From positions 1 to 64,000 of the forward strand of contig NZ_VJNV01000022.1 in NCBI RefSeq assembly GCF_008633915.1: DNA of 64,000 nucleotides. The letters are read 5' to 3'. Each line of letters opens with the position of its first letter. The first letter of the stretch is position 1. The position numbers were made by a program, and so were the translations under genes. This DNA comes from Campylobacter sp. LR291e. Its GTDB lineage: Bacteria; Campylobacterota; Campylobacteria; Campylobacterales; Campylobacteraceae. This document shows, piece after piece, positions 35,390 to 43,840 of the stretch. A model generated the notes under the pieces. That model saw only the letters and a program-made list of their open reading frames with translations. It was not told the origin of the DNA and did not search any database.

Positions 35390-35826
35390 AAAGGTCTTGC
35401 AATCATAACAATAGCAATTACTATAAAAATAAGGGTTGGAATTTCATTGTAAGCCCTAAAAAACTTACCACTTTTTTTACAGCTATCATTTGCTAAGCTT
35501 TTTAAAGATAAGAAATTGTGAAAATGATACAATAAAAGTAGCACTACGCATAAAATTTTAACATGCATAAAACCAGCACCCTTTAAAAGAGCTGGATTAG
35601 CAATTAACATTAAAATTCCAGTTATCAAGGCTACAATCATAGCAGGGCTTTGAATATAATAAAAAAGCTTGTATTCTTGAATCTTAACAACCTCAACAAA
35701 GCCTTTATTTTCAATGTGTTCAACATGATAAACAAAAAGCCTTGGTAAATAAAAAAGCCCTGCCATCCATGAAACAAAGGCTAGATAATGAATAACCTTA
35801 ATCCAAATATAATACTCATATAACAT
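35386..35826 (-). CDS. hemJ: Protoporphyrinogen oxidase HemJ
   Basis: A 146-residue inner membrane protein of the UPF0093/HemJ family with four membrane segments. The conserved motifs are KVIHYLAFVSWMAGLFYLPR at the N-terminus, where the first His and the Arg are invariant, and MHVKILCVVLLLLYH in the third segment. HemJ oxidises protoporphyrinogen IX in bacteria lacking HemG/HemY. It is adjacent to the HemN-like gene. Confidence 0.85.
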   Translation of the reverse strand: MLYEYYIWIKVIHYLAFVSWMAGLFYLPRLFVYHVEHIENKGFVEVVKIQEYKLFYYIQSPAMIVALITGILMLIANPALLKGAGFMHVKILCVVLLLLYHFHNFLSLKSLANDSCKKSGKFFRAYNEIPTLIFIVIAIVMIARPF

Positions 35827-35851
35827 TTTAATCCTTTTTAAACATAAAAAT

Positions 35852-36652
35852 TTAAGACTTTGAATTTTTTCTAGTTTTTATAATATTTTGAATCTTTTTT
35901 TTATTTTCTTCAAAAGTAGAGTCAAATTCATTATTTTCTTTTTCCTTTTCTATAGGATAAGATTCAAGCAATAAATTTGAAGAACCAAGTATTAAAACAT
36001 AACGTTTTTCATTGTAATCTATGATAACAAATTGATTATTTTTATCAAGAGGTCTTTGAAAGCTTATGTTAAAGTCTTTAATGCCAAGGACGTTTTTATA
36101 AGCCACCCTTCTTTTAAACCACCAAAGCACCAATAATAAAAGCACCAAAATAGATATTATCAAAACATAGTTTAAATAATCAAAATTTGTATTAACTTGC
36201 TGCTTGGTACTAACCTTGTCAATATCAGCTTGAAGTGGCTTTTCTACTAAATCTAAATTTGGCGTCGGCAAAGCTTGAGAACTTTGAGATAAATTTTCTT
36301 CTGTCTTTGGAACTATCCTTATACGAAAGCCTAAATTATCAGCAATGCTTGGCAATACTTCTATATCTTCTTTACTTTGAAAGATTATATAGGTATTGTT
36401 ATTATCCGAACTAATCTCCATTTTATCTAGCAATTTAGACTTAAAGCCTTTTTTTTCCTTTGTAGCATAGGTAGCATCTTTTAGGGTTAAAAGCGTGAAA
36501 TTTTTATCCTTTTGCTTGATAACCTCGCCACCAAAAGCACTATCAAAAGAAAGCATTATATCAACTCTTTCATTCCTATCATAAATATTATAACCTACTA
36601 TTTGTGCCCCAAATAATGGCAAGGCACATATTAAAAACAATAAAAATTTCAT
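35852..36652 (-). CDS. Membrane-anchored protein downstream of fliN (Cj0352-like)
   Basis: A 266-residue protein: signal peptide (LLFLICALPLFGAQ), a ~135-residue periplasmic beta-rich region, one transmembrane segment near 165-183 (LNYVLIISILVLLLLVLWWF), then a basic-flanked cytoplasmic domain of ~85 residues. The topology resembles FliO-type flagellar proteins, which also pair with fliN, but FliO homology is only suggested. Its start overlaps the fliN stop by 4 bp. The periplasmic part has an AMIN-like flavour. Confidence 0.68.
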   Translation of the reverse strand: MKFLLFLICALPLFGAQIVGYNIYDRNERVDIMLSFDSAFGGEVIKQKDKNFTLLTLKDATYATKEKKGFKSKLLDKMEISSDNNNTYIIFQSKEDIEVLPSIADNLGFRIRIVPKTEENLSQSSQALPTPNLDLVEKPLQADIDKVSTKQQVNTNFDYLNYVLIISILVLLLLVLWWFKRRVAYKNVLGIKDFNISFQRPLDKNNQFVIIDYNEKRYVLILGSSNLLLESYPIEKEKENNEFDSTFEENKKKIQNIIKTRKNSKS

Positions 36653-36960
36653 TGAATTTCTTTTTTAAAATATTGAAGCACAGTTTTTGAATCTAAAATT
36701 TCATTAATTCTAATGGCGAGATTTTTTTCATAAACCATAACCTCGCCCTTACCAAAAATTCTCTTATTAATATACACCTCAACGCTCTCACCAGCCGGTT
36801 TTTCAAGATCTATTACAGAACCAACCTCTAATTTTAAAAGTTCAGCCACGTACATATTTGTAGTACCAAGCTCACTAACAAAATCAACGGTTATATCTAA
36901 AATATCCTCATAAGATTCTAAAAGACCATGTGGGTCGTCAAGTACATTATCATCACTCAT
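36649..36960 (-). CDS. fliN: Flagellar switch protein FliN
   Basis: A 103-residue SpoA-domain protein forming the bottom of the C-ring. Signatures are LDITVDFVSELGTTNMYVAE, the block with VGSVIDLEKPAGE and VNKRIFGKGEVMVYEKNLAI. It overlaps both neighbours by 4 bp, so the three genes from 37379 to 35852 form one tight operon, probably continuing the trp transcription unit downstream of trpA. Confidence 0.93.
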   Translation of the reverse strand: MSDDNVLDDPHGLLESYEDILDITVDFVSELGTTNMYVAELLKLEVGSVIDLEKPAGESVEVYINKRIFGKGEVMVYEKNLAIRINEILDSKTVLQYFKKEIQ

Positions 36961-37379
36961 GATTTCTTATAGCCTAATCTAAATGCGTGTCCATTTATAC
37001 CATAAGTAATTGATTTTTCAAGTACTATGCTTGAAAAATCAATCCTGCCTAAATACTCAGGAATTCCAAGCTTATAAGCATCATCGCCCTTAATATCGTT
37101 TAATAAATTTTTAGCATAACCTACTATTTGATTTGCACATTCTTTTATTAAATCACACCAATCATCTTCTTTAAATTTATTATTAGTAATAAGCACATCA
37201 GCAAAAATCTTTAAGGCCTCTTTTGGAAAGAAAAGATAAAAGCTATACTCACCTTCTTCACCAGTAACTGGTATAGAAGCACCATATAATTCACCACCTA
37301 TACTATCCATCTCAGTAATATGCAATCTTAAAATATGCTCACAAAAATGCGTAGTTGAGTACTCTAAAATCTTTATCAT
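36957..37379 (-). CDS. CheX/CheC-like protein upstream of fliN (Cj0350-like)
   Basis: A 140-residue protein. LIKECANQIVGYAKNLL near residue 78 matches the ExxN...G helix of CheC/CheX phosphatases, and the rest has their alpha/beta layout. There is no SpoA domain. Either a CheY-P phosphatase or a structural FliY-like accessory is possible; coupling to fliN favours action at the flagellar switch. Only one ExxN motif is present, as in CheX. Confidence 0.6.
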   Translation of the reverse strand: MIKILEYSTTHFCEHILRLHITEMDSIGGELYGASIPVTGEEGEYSFYLFFPKEALKIFADVLITNNKFKEDDWCDLIKECANQIVGYAKNLLNDIKGDDAYKLGIPEYLGRIDFSSIVLEKSITYGINGHAFRLGYKKS

Positions 37380-37443
37380 AGTAAAACCACCTTTAAAAAA
37401 ACTCTTTGCTTGAAATTGTAATTAAATATAGTTAAAAAATCTT

Positions 37444-38193
37444 TTAATTTTTAAAAATTTCTCTAATTTCTTGCAAAATTTTATCCACATTGCCATCTTC
37501 AAAAAGCTTAACAATGCTAGTGCCTACAATACAACCATCAGCCAAGTTTCGCACCCTTTGTACGTCTTGATTGTTTTTAATGCCAAAGCCTATAAAAATA
37601 GGCAAAGTTGAAAAATTGCGAATTTCTTCTACCTTTTGTGCTAAAAGTTCATGTTGAGATATTGTTCCACCTGTAATTCCAACACAAGCAAGTAGATAAA
37701 TAAAACCCTTAGCATCTTTAAGAAGCTTTTTAAGCCTTTCTTTTGGAGTGCTTAAACTAATAAGGGTTATTAAGGCCAAATTTTGTTTATCGCATTCCTT
37801 TCTTAAATCATCGCTTTCTTCAAAACTAAGTTCTGGTACTATTAAAGCACTAATGCCTACTTCTTTTGCCTTTTGAACAAAACTAGCCAAGCCATAAGAA
37901 AAAATAAGATTATAATACACCATAAAAACAAGGCTTTTTTTTATTTTAATATCCTTTAAAATTTCAAAAACCTTATGTATATCACAACCATTTTCTATGG
38001 CCTTTAAGGCTGCATTTGCGATAATTTGCCCATCGGCAATAGGGTCAGAATAAGGCACTCCAACTTCTAAAATATCAATATCGCTTTCATCAAGCCTATT
38101 TAAAAATTCCTTGCTAGTATCTAAATTTGGATAGCCCATCACCATATAAGCTACATTTGCATTATCTTTATAAACTTCTTTAAAATCAACCAT
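37444..38193 (-). CDS. trpA: Tryptophan synthase alpha chain
   Basis: A 249-residue TrpA that cleaves indole-3-glycerol phosphate to indole. The catalytic acids lie in DILEVGVPYSDPIADG (~residues 40-58), and FGIKNNQDVQ is the phosphate loop. The open frame extends 16 codons upstream, but MVDFKEVYKDN at 38193 has an AAGGA ribosome binding site and the typical start; this overlaps the trpB stop by 8 bp. Confidence 0.95.
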   Translation of the reverse strand: MVDFKEVYKDNANVAYMVMGYPNLDTSKEFLNRLDESDIDILEVGVPYSDPIADGQIIANAALKAIENGCDIHKVFEILKDIKIKKSLVFMVYYNLIFSYGLASFVQKAKEVGISALIVPELSFEESDDLRKECDKQNLALITLISLSTPKERLKKLLKDAKGFIYLLACVGITGGTISQHELLAQKVEEIRNFSTLPIFIGFGIKNNQDVQRVRNLADGCIVGTSIVKLFEDGNVDKILQEIREIFKN

Positions 38194-39364
38194 AAATCGT
38201 TCCTTTTTTATAGTTTCTAATAGTATCCATATCCTTATCACCTCTACCTGATAAATTCACTACTATAACGCTTTTTTTCTTTAAAGTAGGACAAAGTTTT
38301 TCTAAATAAGCTAAGGCGTGAGAACTTTCAATAGCAGGAATAATGCCTTCTTTTTCACAAAGCAATTTTAAGGCATTCATGCACTCATCATCACTAATTG
38401 CTACATAATCTGCCCTTTTTATTTCTTGCAAATAAGCATGTAATGGCCCAACACCTGGATAATCAAGCCCGGCTGATATACTATGAACTGGCAAAATATT
38501 ACCTAAATCATCTTGTAAAAGCTTAGTTTTCATGCCATGGATAATGCCTGTACTACCCTTTGTCATAGTAGCTGCATGATAAGGCGTATCAATTCCAAGC
38601 CCTGCTGCTTCAACCCCTATTAATTTTACATTTTCATCTTTTAAAAAGGCAGAAAAAATTCCAGCTGCATTCGAACCACCTCCAACTGCAGCTATTATAT
38701 AATTAGGCTTTTTACCCAATTTTTCAAGCTGTTTTTTGCATTCCTTGCCTATTATGCTTTGAAAATGCATTATCATTTGTGGATAAGGATAGGGACCTAC
38801 CACGCTACCTACTACATAAAATAAATTTTCTATATCATTTACCCAAGCTTGAATTGCAGCAGTAGTGGCTTCTTTCAGGGTTTTAAGCCCTGTTTCAATG
38901 GCTTCTACCCTTGCTCCTAAAAGCTTCATTTTATAAACATTTAAAGCCTGTCTTTGCACATCTGTTGCACCCATGAAAATTTCACATTCTAAACCCAAAA
39001 GTGCTGCTGCAGTTGCAGTTGCAAGCCCATGTTGTCCAGCACCAGTTTCAGCAATAATCTTTTTTTTACCCATTTTTTTGGCTAAAAGTGCTTGTGCTAT
39101 TGCATTATTAATTTTATGTGCACCCGTATGATTTAAATCCTCTCTTTTTAAATAAATTTCATGCTTGTAAATTTCACTTAATTTTTTAGCATAATATAAG
39201 GGCGTTGGGCGACCTACATAATCTTTTAAAAGATTTTTAAGTTCTCTTTTAAAGGATTTTTTAAAACTAAATTTTAAAAATGCCCTTTCTAACTCATCTA
39301 ATGCAAACATAGCACTTTCGGGCAAAAATTGTCCACCAAAATTTCCATAATAAGTTTTTTTCAT
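38186..39364 (-). CDS. trpB: Tryptophan synthase beta chain
   Basis: A 392-residue PLP enzyme that condenses indole with serine. The PLP lysine is in REDLNHTGAHKINNAI (~residue 83), the glycine-rich phosphate cup is VGGGSNAAGIF (~229), and YYGNFGGQFLPE opens the protein. It overlaps trpF by 4 bp. Confidence 0.97.
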   Translation of the reverse strand: MKKTYYGNFGGQFLPESAMFALDELERAFLKFSFKKSFKRELKNLLKDYVGRPTPLYYAKKLSEIYKHEIYLKREDLNHTGAHKINNAIAQALLAKKMGKKKIIAETGAGQHGLATATAAALLGLECEIFMGATDVQRQALNVYKMKLLGARVEAIETGLKTLKEATTAAIQAWVNDIENLFYVVGSVVGPYPYPQMIMHFQSIIGKECKKQLEKLGKKPNYIIAAVGGGSNAAGIFSAFLKDENVKLIGVEAAGLGIDTPYHAATMTKGSTGIIHGMKTKLLQDDLGNILPVHSISAGLDYPGVGPLHAYLQEIKRADYVAISDDECMNALKLLCEKEGIIPAIESSHALAYLEKLCPTLKKKSVIVVNLSGRGDKDMDTIRNYKKGTIYG

Positions 39365-39957
39365 TTAAACTCCTTAATAAGTTCCTTAATCAATTCTACA
39401 TTTTTTAAGCCCGGTTCTATCTCAACCTTTGAATTTATGTCAATTGCAAAGGGCTTTAAATTTAGGGCATCTTTTATATTGCTAAGCCCTATTCCACCTG
39501 CTATTATATAATCTTTTTTAAAATTTTCAAGCAAGGACCAATCAAAACTAGTGCCATTTCCTCCTCTAAATTTACCCTTAGTATCAAATAAAATATAATC
39601 ATAATAAGCATTTTGTGGTAAAATCAATTTATCTAAAATGCTTACTACCTGCCATACAAAAAGATTTTGTTTTTTTAATCTTGTATAAAATTCCTTGCTT
39701 ATAGTTTTATGAATTTGTACCCCATCAAACCCAACTTTTATAGCACTTTGTAAAATCATTTCATTATCTTCATCAACAAAAACGCCTACAACTTTTTTAT
39801 TATTTTCATGTATTATTTTAGCTAATTTTATGCCCTTTTCAATGCTAACTTGCCTTGGGCTTTTTGCAAAGATTAAGCCAAAAAAATCAATATTTAACAA
39901 AGATAGTTCATAAGCATTTTGCTCATCTTTTATGCCACAAATTTTAAGCTTTGACAA
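39361..39957 (-). CDS. trpF: Phosphoribosylanthranilate isomerase
   Basis: A 198-residue TrpF. KLCIKDEQ-type start (LKICGIKDEQNAYE) with the catalytic cysteine, and the general acid Asp in the segment DYILFDTKGKFRGGNGTSFDW (aspartate of LFDT, ~126). AGGIGLSNIKDAL is the phosphate-binding loop. Overlaps trpGD by 14 bp. Confidence 0.94.
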   Translation of the reverse strand: MSKLKICGIKDEQNAYELSLLNIDFFGLIFAKSPRQVSIEKGIKLAKIIHENNKKVVGVFVDEDNEMILQSAIKVGFDGVQIHKTISKEFYTRLKKQNLFVWQVVSILDKLILPQNAYYDYILFDTKGKFRGGNGTSFDWSLLENFKKDYIIAGGIGLSNIKDALNLKPFAIDINSKVEIEPGLKNVELIKELIKEFK

Positions 39958-41554
39958 TGATTTTACTCTTTTCTTGGAAGTTTTTAAAATATTCTAAGCA
40001 CTTACCAGAATGAATATGTTCTAAAATCATATCTTTAGCCTTTAAAGGATTATCTACAATATTTGCTGTATAAAGTGCAAACATGGTATTTAAGATAACT
40101 ACGTCAAATTTAGCCCCTTTCATTGTGCCACTTAAAGTTGCAATTAAATCTACTGCATTTTCTTCAGGACTTCCACCCGTAATATCACTATGAAAAGCCC
40201 TTTTAAAGCCAAATTGTTCAGGTGAAACATTATATTCTAAAATTTCTTTTTCACTCACCTCAAAGACCTTTGTTTCATCACAAATACTAAGTTCGTCCAT
40301 GCCATCATTACCCCTAACTATTAAGGCATGTTTTCTACCTAGCATTTGTAAAACCTGTGCTAATAATCTATGTACAGGGGCGTGATAATTACCCATTAAT
40401 TGATATTTTAGCTTTAAATTTGGATGCATTAATGGACCTAGTACGTTAAATACCGTTCTAATGCCAAGTTTAACGCGAATTTCGCGAAGTCTCCCAACTA
40501 GTGGATGAAAAAATCCAGCATGAAAAAAGCTAAGTCCTGTATCTTCAAGCAGGGCTAGATTATCTTGCAAACTAGTACCTAGTGGGATATTTAGGGCTTC
40601 TAGTACGTCTGAGCTCCCACTTTTGCTAGTCATAGCCTTGTTTCCATGTTTTGCAACCTTTACGCCCATACTTGCAAGTATAAAAGCAGAGGTAGTTGAT
40701 ATATTAATAGTCTTAAAGCCATCACCTCCGGTCCCAACAATATCAAGCATCTCACTATCATCAACAAAGGTCTTTGAATACCTTAAAATGCTACGTACAA
40801 AATAACTTAAAGATTCTTGATTTAAGGATTTTTCAGTGATTAAAACTAAAAGTGCTGCAAGTTGAATGGGTTCAAAATTTTCACTCATAATTAACTCACA
40901 AACTTCTTCAAAATCATCGCTTTCTAAGGCTACATTATCGCTTAATTTTTGCAAATAAGGCGTAAAATCTTTTATATTTTTTTCTTTTTTAATATCAGCA
41001 TTTAAGAAATTTGCAAAAATTTTAAGTCCATATTCACTAAAATAGCTTTCTGGGTGAAATTGAACACCAAAATAAGGTAATTCTTTGTGTCTCATAGCCA
41101 TTAAAACGCCGTCTTCACTATATGCTAAGGCCTGTAAGCACTCAGGTAGATCGCTAACTTCTAAGGAGTGATAACGCATTATAGAAAATTCTTTTATAAA
41201 ATCTTTGAAAATTTCACTTTCGTTTATGATTTTTATTTTTGAATTTTGAGCGTGGGCAATTTGCTTTAAAACAGAAATTTTAGCCCCAAAACTAAGACCT
41301 AGGGCTTGGTGACCAAGGCAAATTCCAAGTACTGGAATATTAAGCCTTGCCTTAAAAATTTCAAGGCAAATTCCACTATCTTTTGGGTGTTTTGGACCGG
41401 GGCTTAAAATGATATGAGTAGGGTTTAAATGCCTTATCTCATCAAGGCTAATTTTATCATTTCTAACAACATAAATTTCATCCTTGCAAAGACTTTCAAG
41501 CATTGTTTTTACATTAAAAACAAAAGAATCATAATTATCTATAAGTAAAATCAT
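39944..41554 (-). CDS. trpGD: Fused anthranilate synthase glutaminase/phosphoribosyltransferase
   Basis: A 536-residue bifunctional protein. Residues 1-~190 are the TrpG amidotransferase with the nucleophile cysteine in VLGICLGHQALGLSFG (~residue 79) and the His/Glu pair in FGVQFHPESYFS. Residues ~200-536 are the TrpD transferase with DIVGTGGDGFKTINISTTSA (~270) and KHGNKAMTSKSGSSDVLEAL. The same fusion exists in C. jejuni. Its glutaminase part delivers ammonia to TrpE, encoded just upstream with a 4-bp overlap. Confidence 0.96.
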   Translation of the reverse strand: MILLIDNYDSFVFNVKTMLESLCKDEIYVVRNDKISLDEIRHLNPTHIILSPGPKHPKDSGICLEIFKARLNIPVLGICLGHQALGLSFGAKISVLKQIAHAQNSKIKIINESEIFKDFIKEFSIMRYHSLEVSDLPECLQALAYSEDGVLMAMRHKELPYFGVQFHPESYFSEYGLKIFANFLNADIKKEKNIKDFTPYLQKLSDNVALESDDFEEVCELIMSENFEPIQLAALLVLITEKSLNQESLSYFVRSILRYSKTFVDDSEMLDIVGTGGDGFKTINISTTSAFILASMGVKVAKHGNKAMTSKSGSSDVLEALNIPLGTSLQDNLALLEDTGLSFFHAGFFHPLVGRLREIRVKLGIRTVFNVLGPLMHPNLKLKYQLMGNYHAPVHRLLAQVLQMLGRKHALIVRGNDGMDELSICDETKVFEVSEKEILEYNVSPEQFGFKRAFHSDITGGSPEENAVDLIATLSGTMKGAKFDVVILNTMFALYTANIVDNPLKAKDMILEHIHSGKCLEYFKNFQEKSKIIVKA

Positions 41555-42789
41555 TTTATCAACCTTTTTTCAAAACTAGCTACTAATGCCTTTCTTTTAG
41601 CACAAATTTCAGCATATTCTTTTTGAGGCACTGAACTAAGTACTATACCTGCCCCACTTCCAATATAAGCTTTATCATCTTTAAAAAATGCCGAACGAAT
41701 AATTATAGCTAAAACAACGTCCTCGCTAAAATTTAAAAAGCCAACGGCCCCTCCATAAACGCCTCTGTCTATTTTTTCAAGCTCACTTATAATCTCAAGT
41801 GCCCTAATCTTAGGTGCCCCACTTAGAGTCCCTGCTGGAAAAATAGCAACTATTACATCAAAAATACTAACATCTTCTTTCATTTTTGCGTAAACATCGC
41901 TTACTATATGCATTACAAATTTGGTCCTAACTATGCTTAATAGATTATCCACCCTAGTTTTTGTACCAAATTTAGATATATCATTTCTTGCTAAATCAAC
42001 TAGCATTTTATGTTCACTTAACTCCTTTTCATCGCTTAATAAATCCTTTTCAAGTGCCATTAAATCACTATTTTCATCCAAATTTCTGGTACCAGCAATA
42101 GGGGCTACAAAAATTTCCTTATTTTTAATGCTTAAAACAAGCTCAGGTGAAGCCCCAAGCACCACCCCATACTTACTAGGAAAATAAAACATATAAGCAC
42201 TAGGATTTAACTTGCTTAATTCTTCATAATAATCAAAGGCGTTAAGATTATGCTTTATACAAAGGGTTTTTGATAATACAACTTGAAAAATATCCCCATT
42301 AATTAGATATTCTTTTGCCTTTTCTATCATCTTTATATAATCATTTTTTTCATCTTCAAGTTTACTTAAATACTCAAATTCTCCACCACTTTTTTCAAAG
42401 ATATAATCATCGCTTAAATACTCAAAATACTTTTCATCTCCAAAGCTAAAAATCATCTTGCTTTCTTTTTCATAAACCAGATAAGCCCTAGCATTTGCAA
42501 ATAAAAACAAAGGATATTCATAATTTTTTTGCCCACATTTTGGCAAGTCTTCAAATAAAGTAATAAAATTTGCACTAAAAACACCAAAAAACCCAGCATA
42601 TTCACAAAGTTTTTCTCTACTAGCACACTCATAAAATTTAGCCTTAAAATCGCTAAATTCCATATCATTAGCATCTAAAAATTCACAATCAATGCCTATG
42701 ATAGTTTTATTTAAATCCTGTGCAAGATAGGAATTTGGGTATCTTTGTAAAATTTGTCTATAATAAAAATTTGCTTCCTTACTAAGCAT
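41551..42789 (-). CDS. trpE: Anthranilate synthase component I
   Basis: A 412-residue chorismate-utilising enzyme. Conserved blocks are GDIFQVVLSKTL (~167), GASPELVL, IAGTRNLDEN (~230), FPAGTLSGAPKIRALEII (~316) and the C-terminal YIGSGAGIVLSSVPQKEY. It is shorter than the ~500-residue enteric form because of a compact N-terminal domain. First structural gene of trpE-GD-F-B-A; AAAGG ribosome binding site. A promoter and a small ORF lie upstream. Confidence 0.94.
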   Translation of the reverse strand: MLSKEANFYYRQILQRYPNSYLAQDLNKTIIGIDCEFLDANDMEFSDFKAKFYECASREKLCEYAGFFGVFSANFITLFEDLPKCGQKNYEYPLFLFANARAYLVYEKESKMIFSFGDEKYFEYLSDDYIFEKSGGEFEYLSKLEDEKNDYIKMIEKAKEYLINGDIFQVVLSKTLCIKHNLNAFDYYEELSKLNPSAYMFYFPSKYGVVLGASPELVLSIKNKEIFVAPIAGTRNLDENSDLMALEKDLLSDEKELSEHKMLVDLARNDISKFGTKTRVDNLLSIVRTKFVMHIVSDVYAKMKEDVSIFDVIVAIFPAGTLSGAPKIRALEIISELEKIDRGVYGGAVGFLNFSEDVVLAIIIRSAFFKDDKAYIGSGAGIVLSSVPQKEYAEICAKRKALVASFEKRLIK

Positions 42790-42840
42790 GATAAAACCTT
42801 TACTAAAAAATTAAAAAATAAAATGAAAATAAAAAGAAAA

Positions 42841-42906
42841 TTAGAAACGCCAATAACGAAAGGTATAAATAAATAGAGTTAAAAAACGCATAAAAAACTG
42901 ACTCAT
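42841..42906 (-). CDS. 21-residue small ORF, candidate trp leader peptide
   Basis: ATG with an AAAGG Shine-Dalgarno 7 nt upstream opens a 21-codon ORF rich in Phe and other hydrophobics; it ends TFRYWRF with a single Trp at codon 18. It lies between a good -10 (42937-42942) and trpE, ending 51 nt before the trpE ATG. A Trp-containing ORF here suggests ribosome-based control of the operon. I see no GC-rich attenuator stem after it, so a classical E. coli-type attenuator is not supported. The remaining intergenic DNA to 43142 holds the divergent HTH gene's promoter region and nothing else I can name. Confidence 0.5.
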   Translation of the reverse strand: MSQFFMRFLTLFIYTFRYWRF

Positions 42907-42936
42907 CGCTTACCTTTCTTAATTTAAGTGTCAAGG

Positions 42937-42942
42937 ATTATA
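42937..42942 (-). promoter_or_regulatory. trp operon promoter -10
   Basis: A perfect TATAAT on the minus strand in GTCTTATAATCC, preceded by a T-rich stretch; a start site about 7 nt downstream would put the small ORF near the 5' end of the trp mRNA. Confidence 0.6.
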
Positions 42943-43142
42943 AGACAAAAAAAATAAATTTTTGTTTAAAAATTGTCAAATTTAAGTTTTAACTTTGATT
43001 AGTTAAATTTTTCATTATTTACAAATTTGCCATAAATTTAAACAGAAAATAAAAAATATCAATATTTTTTAAATAATCCTTTGATAAATTATTTAAAAAA
43101 TGTTAGAATAATGACGATTTAAATTTATGAAAAGGAAATATT

Positions 43143-43364
43143 ATGAAAAGTGCTAAAGAGACTATAAAAACAACTTGTAATGAATTGGGTCTTACGCAAA
43201 AAGAATTGGCCAAAACCATGGGAATAGCCGAAAATACAATAAGCCAATGGGCAAGGGGTGTTACAAGTTTACCTATATGGGCTATGAAAATGTTTGAACT
43301 TCTAATCATACAAAAAAGATTTAACATTATGCGTGAATTTTTCAACGATAAAATAAAATCTTAA
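43143..43364 (+). CDS. Small helix-turn-helix DNA-binding protein
   Basis: A 73-residue XRE-type HTH protein: GLTQKELAKTMGIAENTISQ (~residues 16-35) is a textbook helix-turn-helix with QWARG following the recognition helix. There is no effector domain. The ribosome binding site is AAAGGA. It is divergent from the trp operon and is followed by its own terminator. Whether it regulates trp is unknown; it could also act on a distant target. Confidence 0.8.
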   Translation: MKSAKETIKTTCNELGLTQKELAKTMGIAENTISQWARGVTSLPIWAMKMFELLIIQKRFNIMREFFNDKIKS

Positions 43365-43365
43365 C

Positions 43366-43390
43366 AAAGCCCTTAACTTAGGGGCTTTTT
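43366..43390. terminator. Terminator between the HTH gene and lspA
   Basis: AAAGCCC / GGGCTTT stem with a 9-nt loop followed by a T run. It overlaps the lspA stop codon, so it probably serves both convergent genes. Confidence 0.75.
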
Positions 43391-43840
43391 CTTAAAAAAC
43401 AACTCCTTTACTATAATCAATACAAGACTAAGATTAATAAACACATCAGCTAGATTAAAAATAGCAAAATTAAACCACTTATGCCAAAAAAACATATCTA
43501 CAACCCCACCATGAATAAAGCGATCAAGCAAATTTGAAGAACCAGATGAGAGCATTATCCCAAAAGCGATTATATTATCTTGTAAAAATTTTTTTTGCCA
43601 AAAAAGATAAATAAAAAGGGCAACAACCAAGGCTAAATGCAAGTATTTTAAATAAGGCCCTAAAAAATCAAACATAGAAAAGGCTACTCCGTCATTTAAA
43701 ACCAAGGTTAAATCTAAGAATTCACTATTAAATCTAAACCCTTTTAAGCTTAGAAATTTTAAGCCCTGGTCTAGTAAAAAAACTATTACAAAGCTTAAAA
43801 AAAATAAAAAATAAGATTTTTTATCTAAAATTTTAGCCAT
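43373..43840 (-). CDS. lspA: Lipoprotein signal peptidase LspA
   Basis: A 155-residue inner membrane aspartic protease with four membrane segments that removes signal peptides from diacylated prolipoproteins. The catalytic aspartates are in [17 protein letters not shown] (~103) and FNLADVFIN (~130). Overlaps glmM by 8 bp. Confidence 0.95.
   Translation of the reverse strand: MAKILDKKSYFLFFLSFVIVFLLDQGLKFLSLKGFRFNSEFLDLTLVLNDGVAFSMFDFLGPYLKYLHLALVVALFIYLFWQKKFLQDNIIAFGIMLSSGSSNLLDRFIHGGVVDMFFWHKWFNFAIFNLADVFINLSLVLIIVKELFFKKKPLS

Noticed and set aside
36649-37379. CheX-like gene and fliN as a single split FliY
   Set aside because: Both frames are intact, each has its own start, and C. jejuni has the same two-gene arrangement.
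38194-38241. 16-codon N-terminal extension of trpA
   Set aside because: It lies inside trpB and lacks a ribosome binding site; the start at 38193 has AAGGA and matches the family.
42790-42840. Classical trp attenuator terminator after the small ORF
   Set aside because: The 50 bases before trpE are A/T only, with no GC-containing stem.
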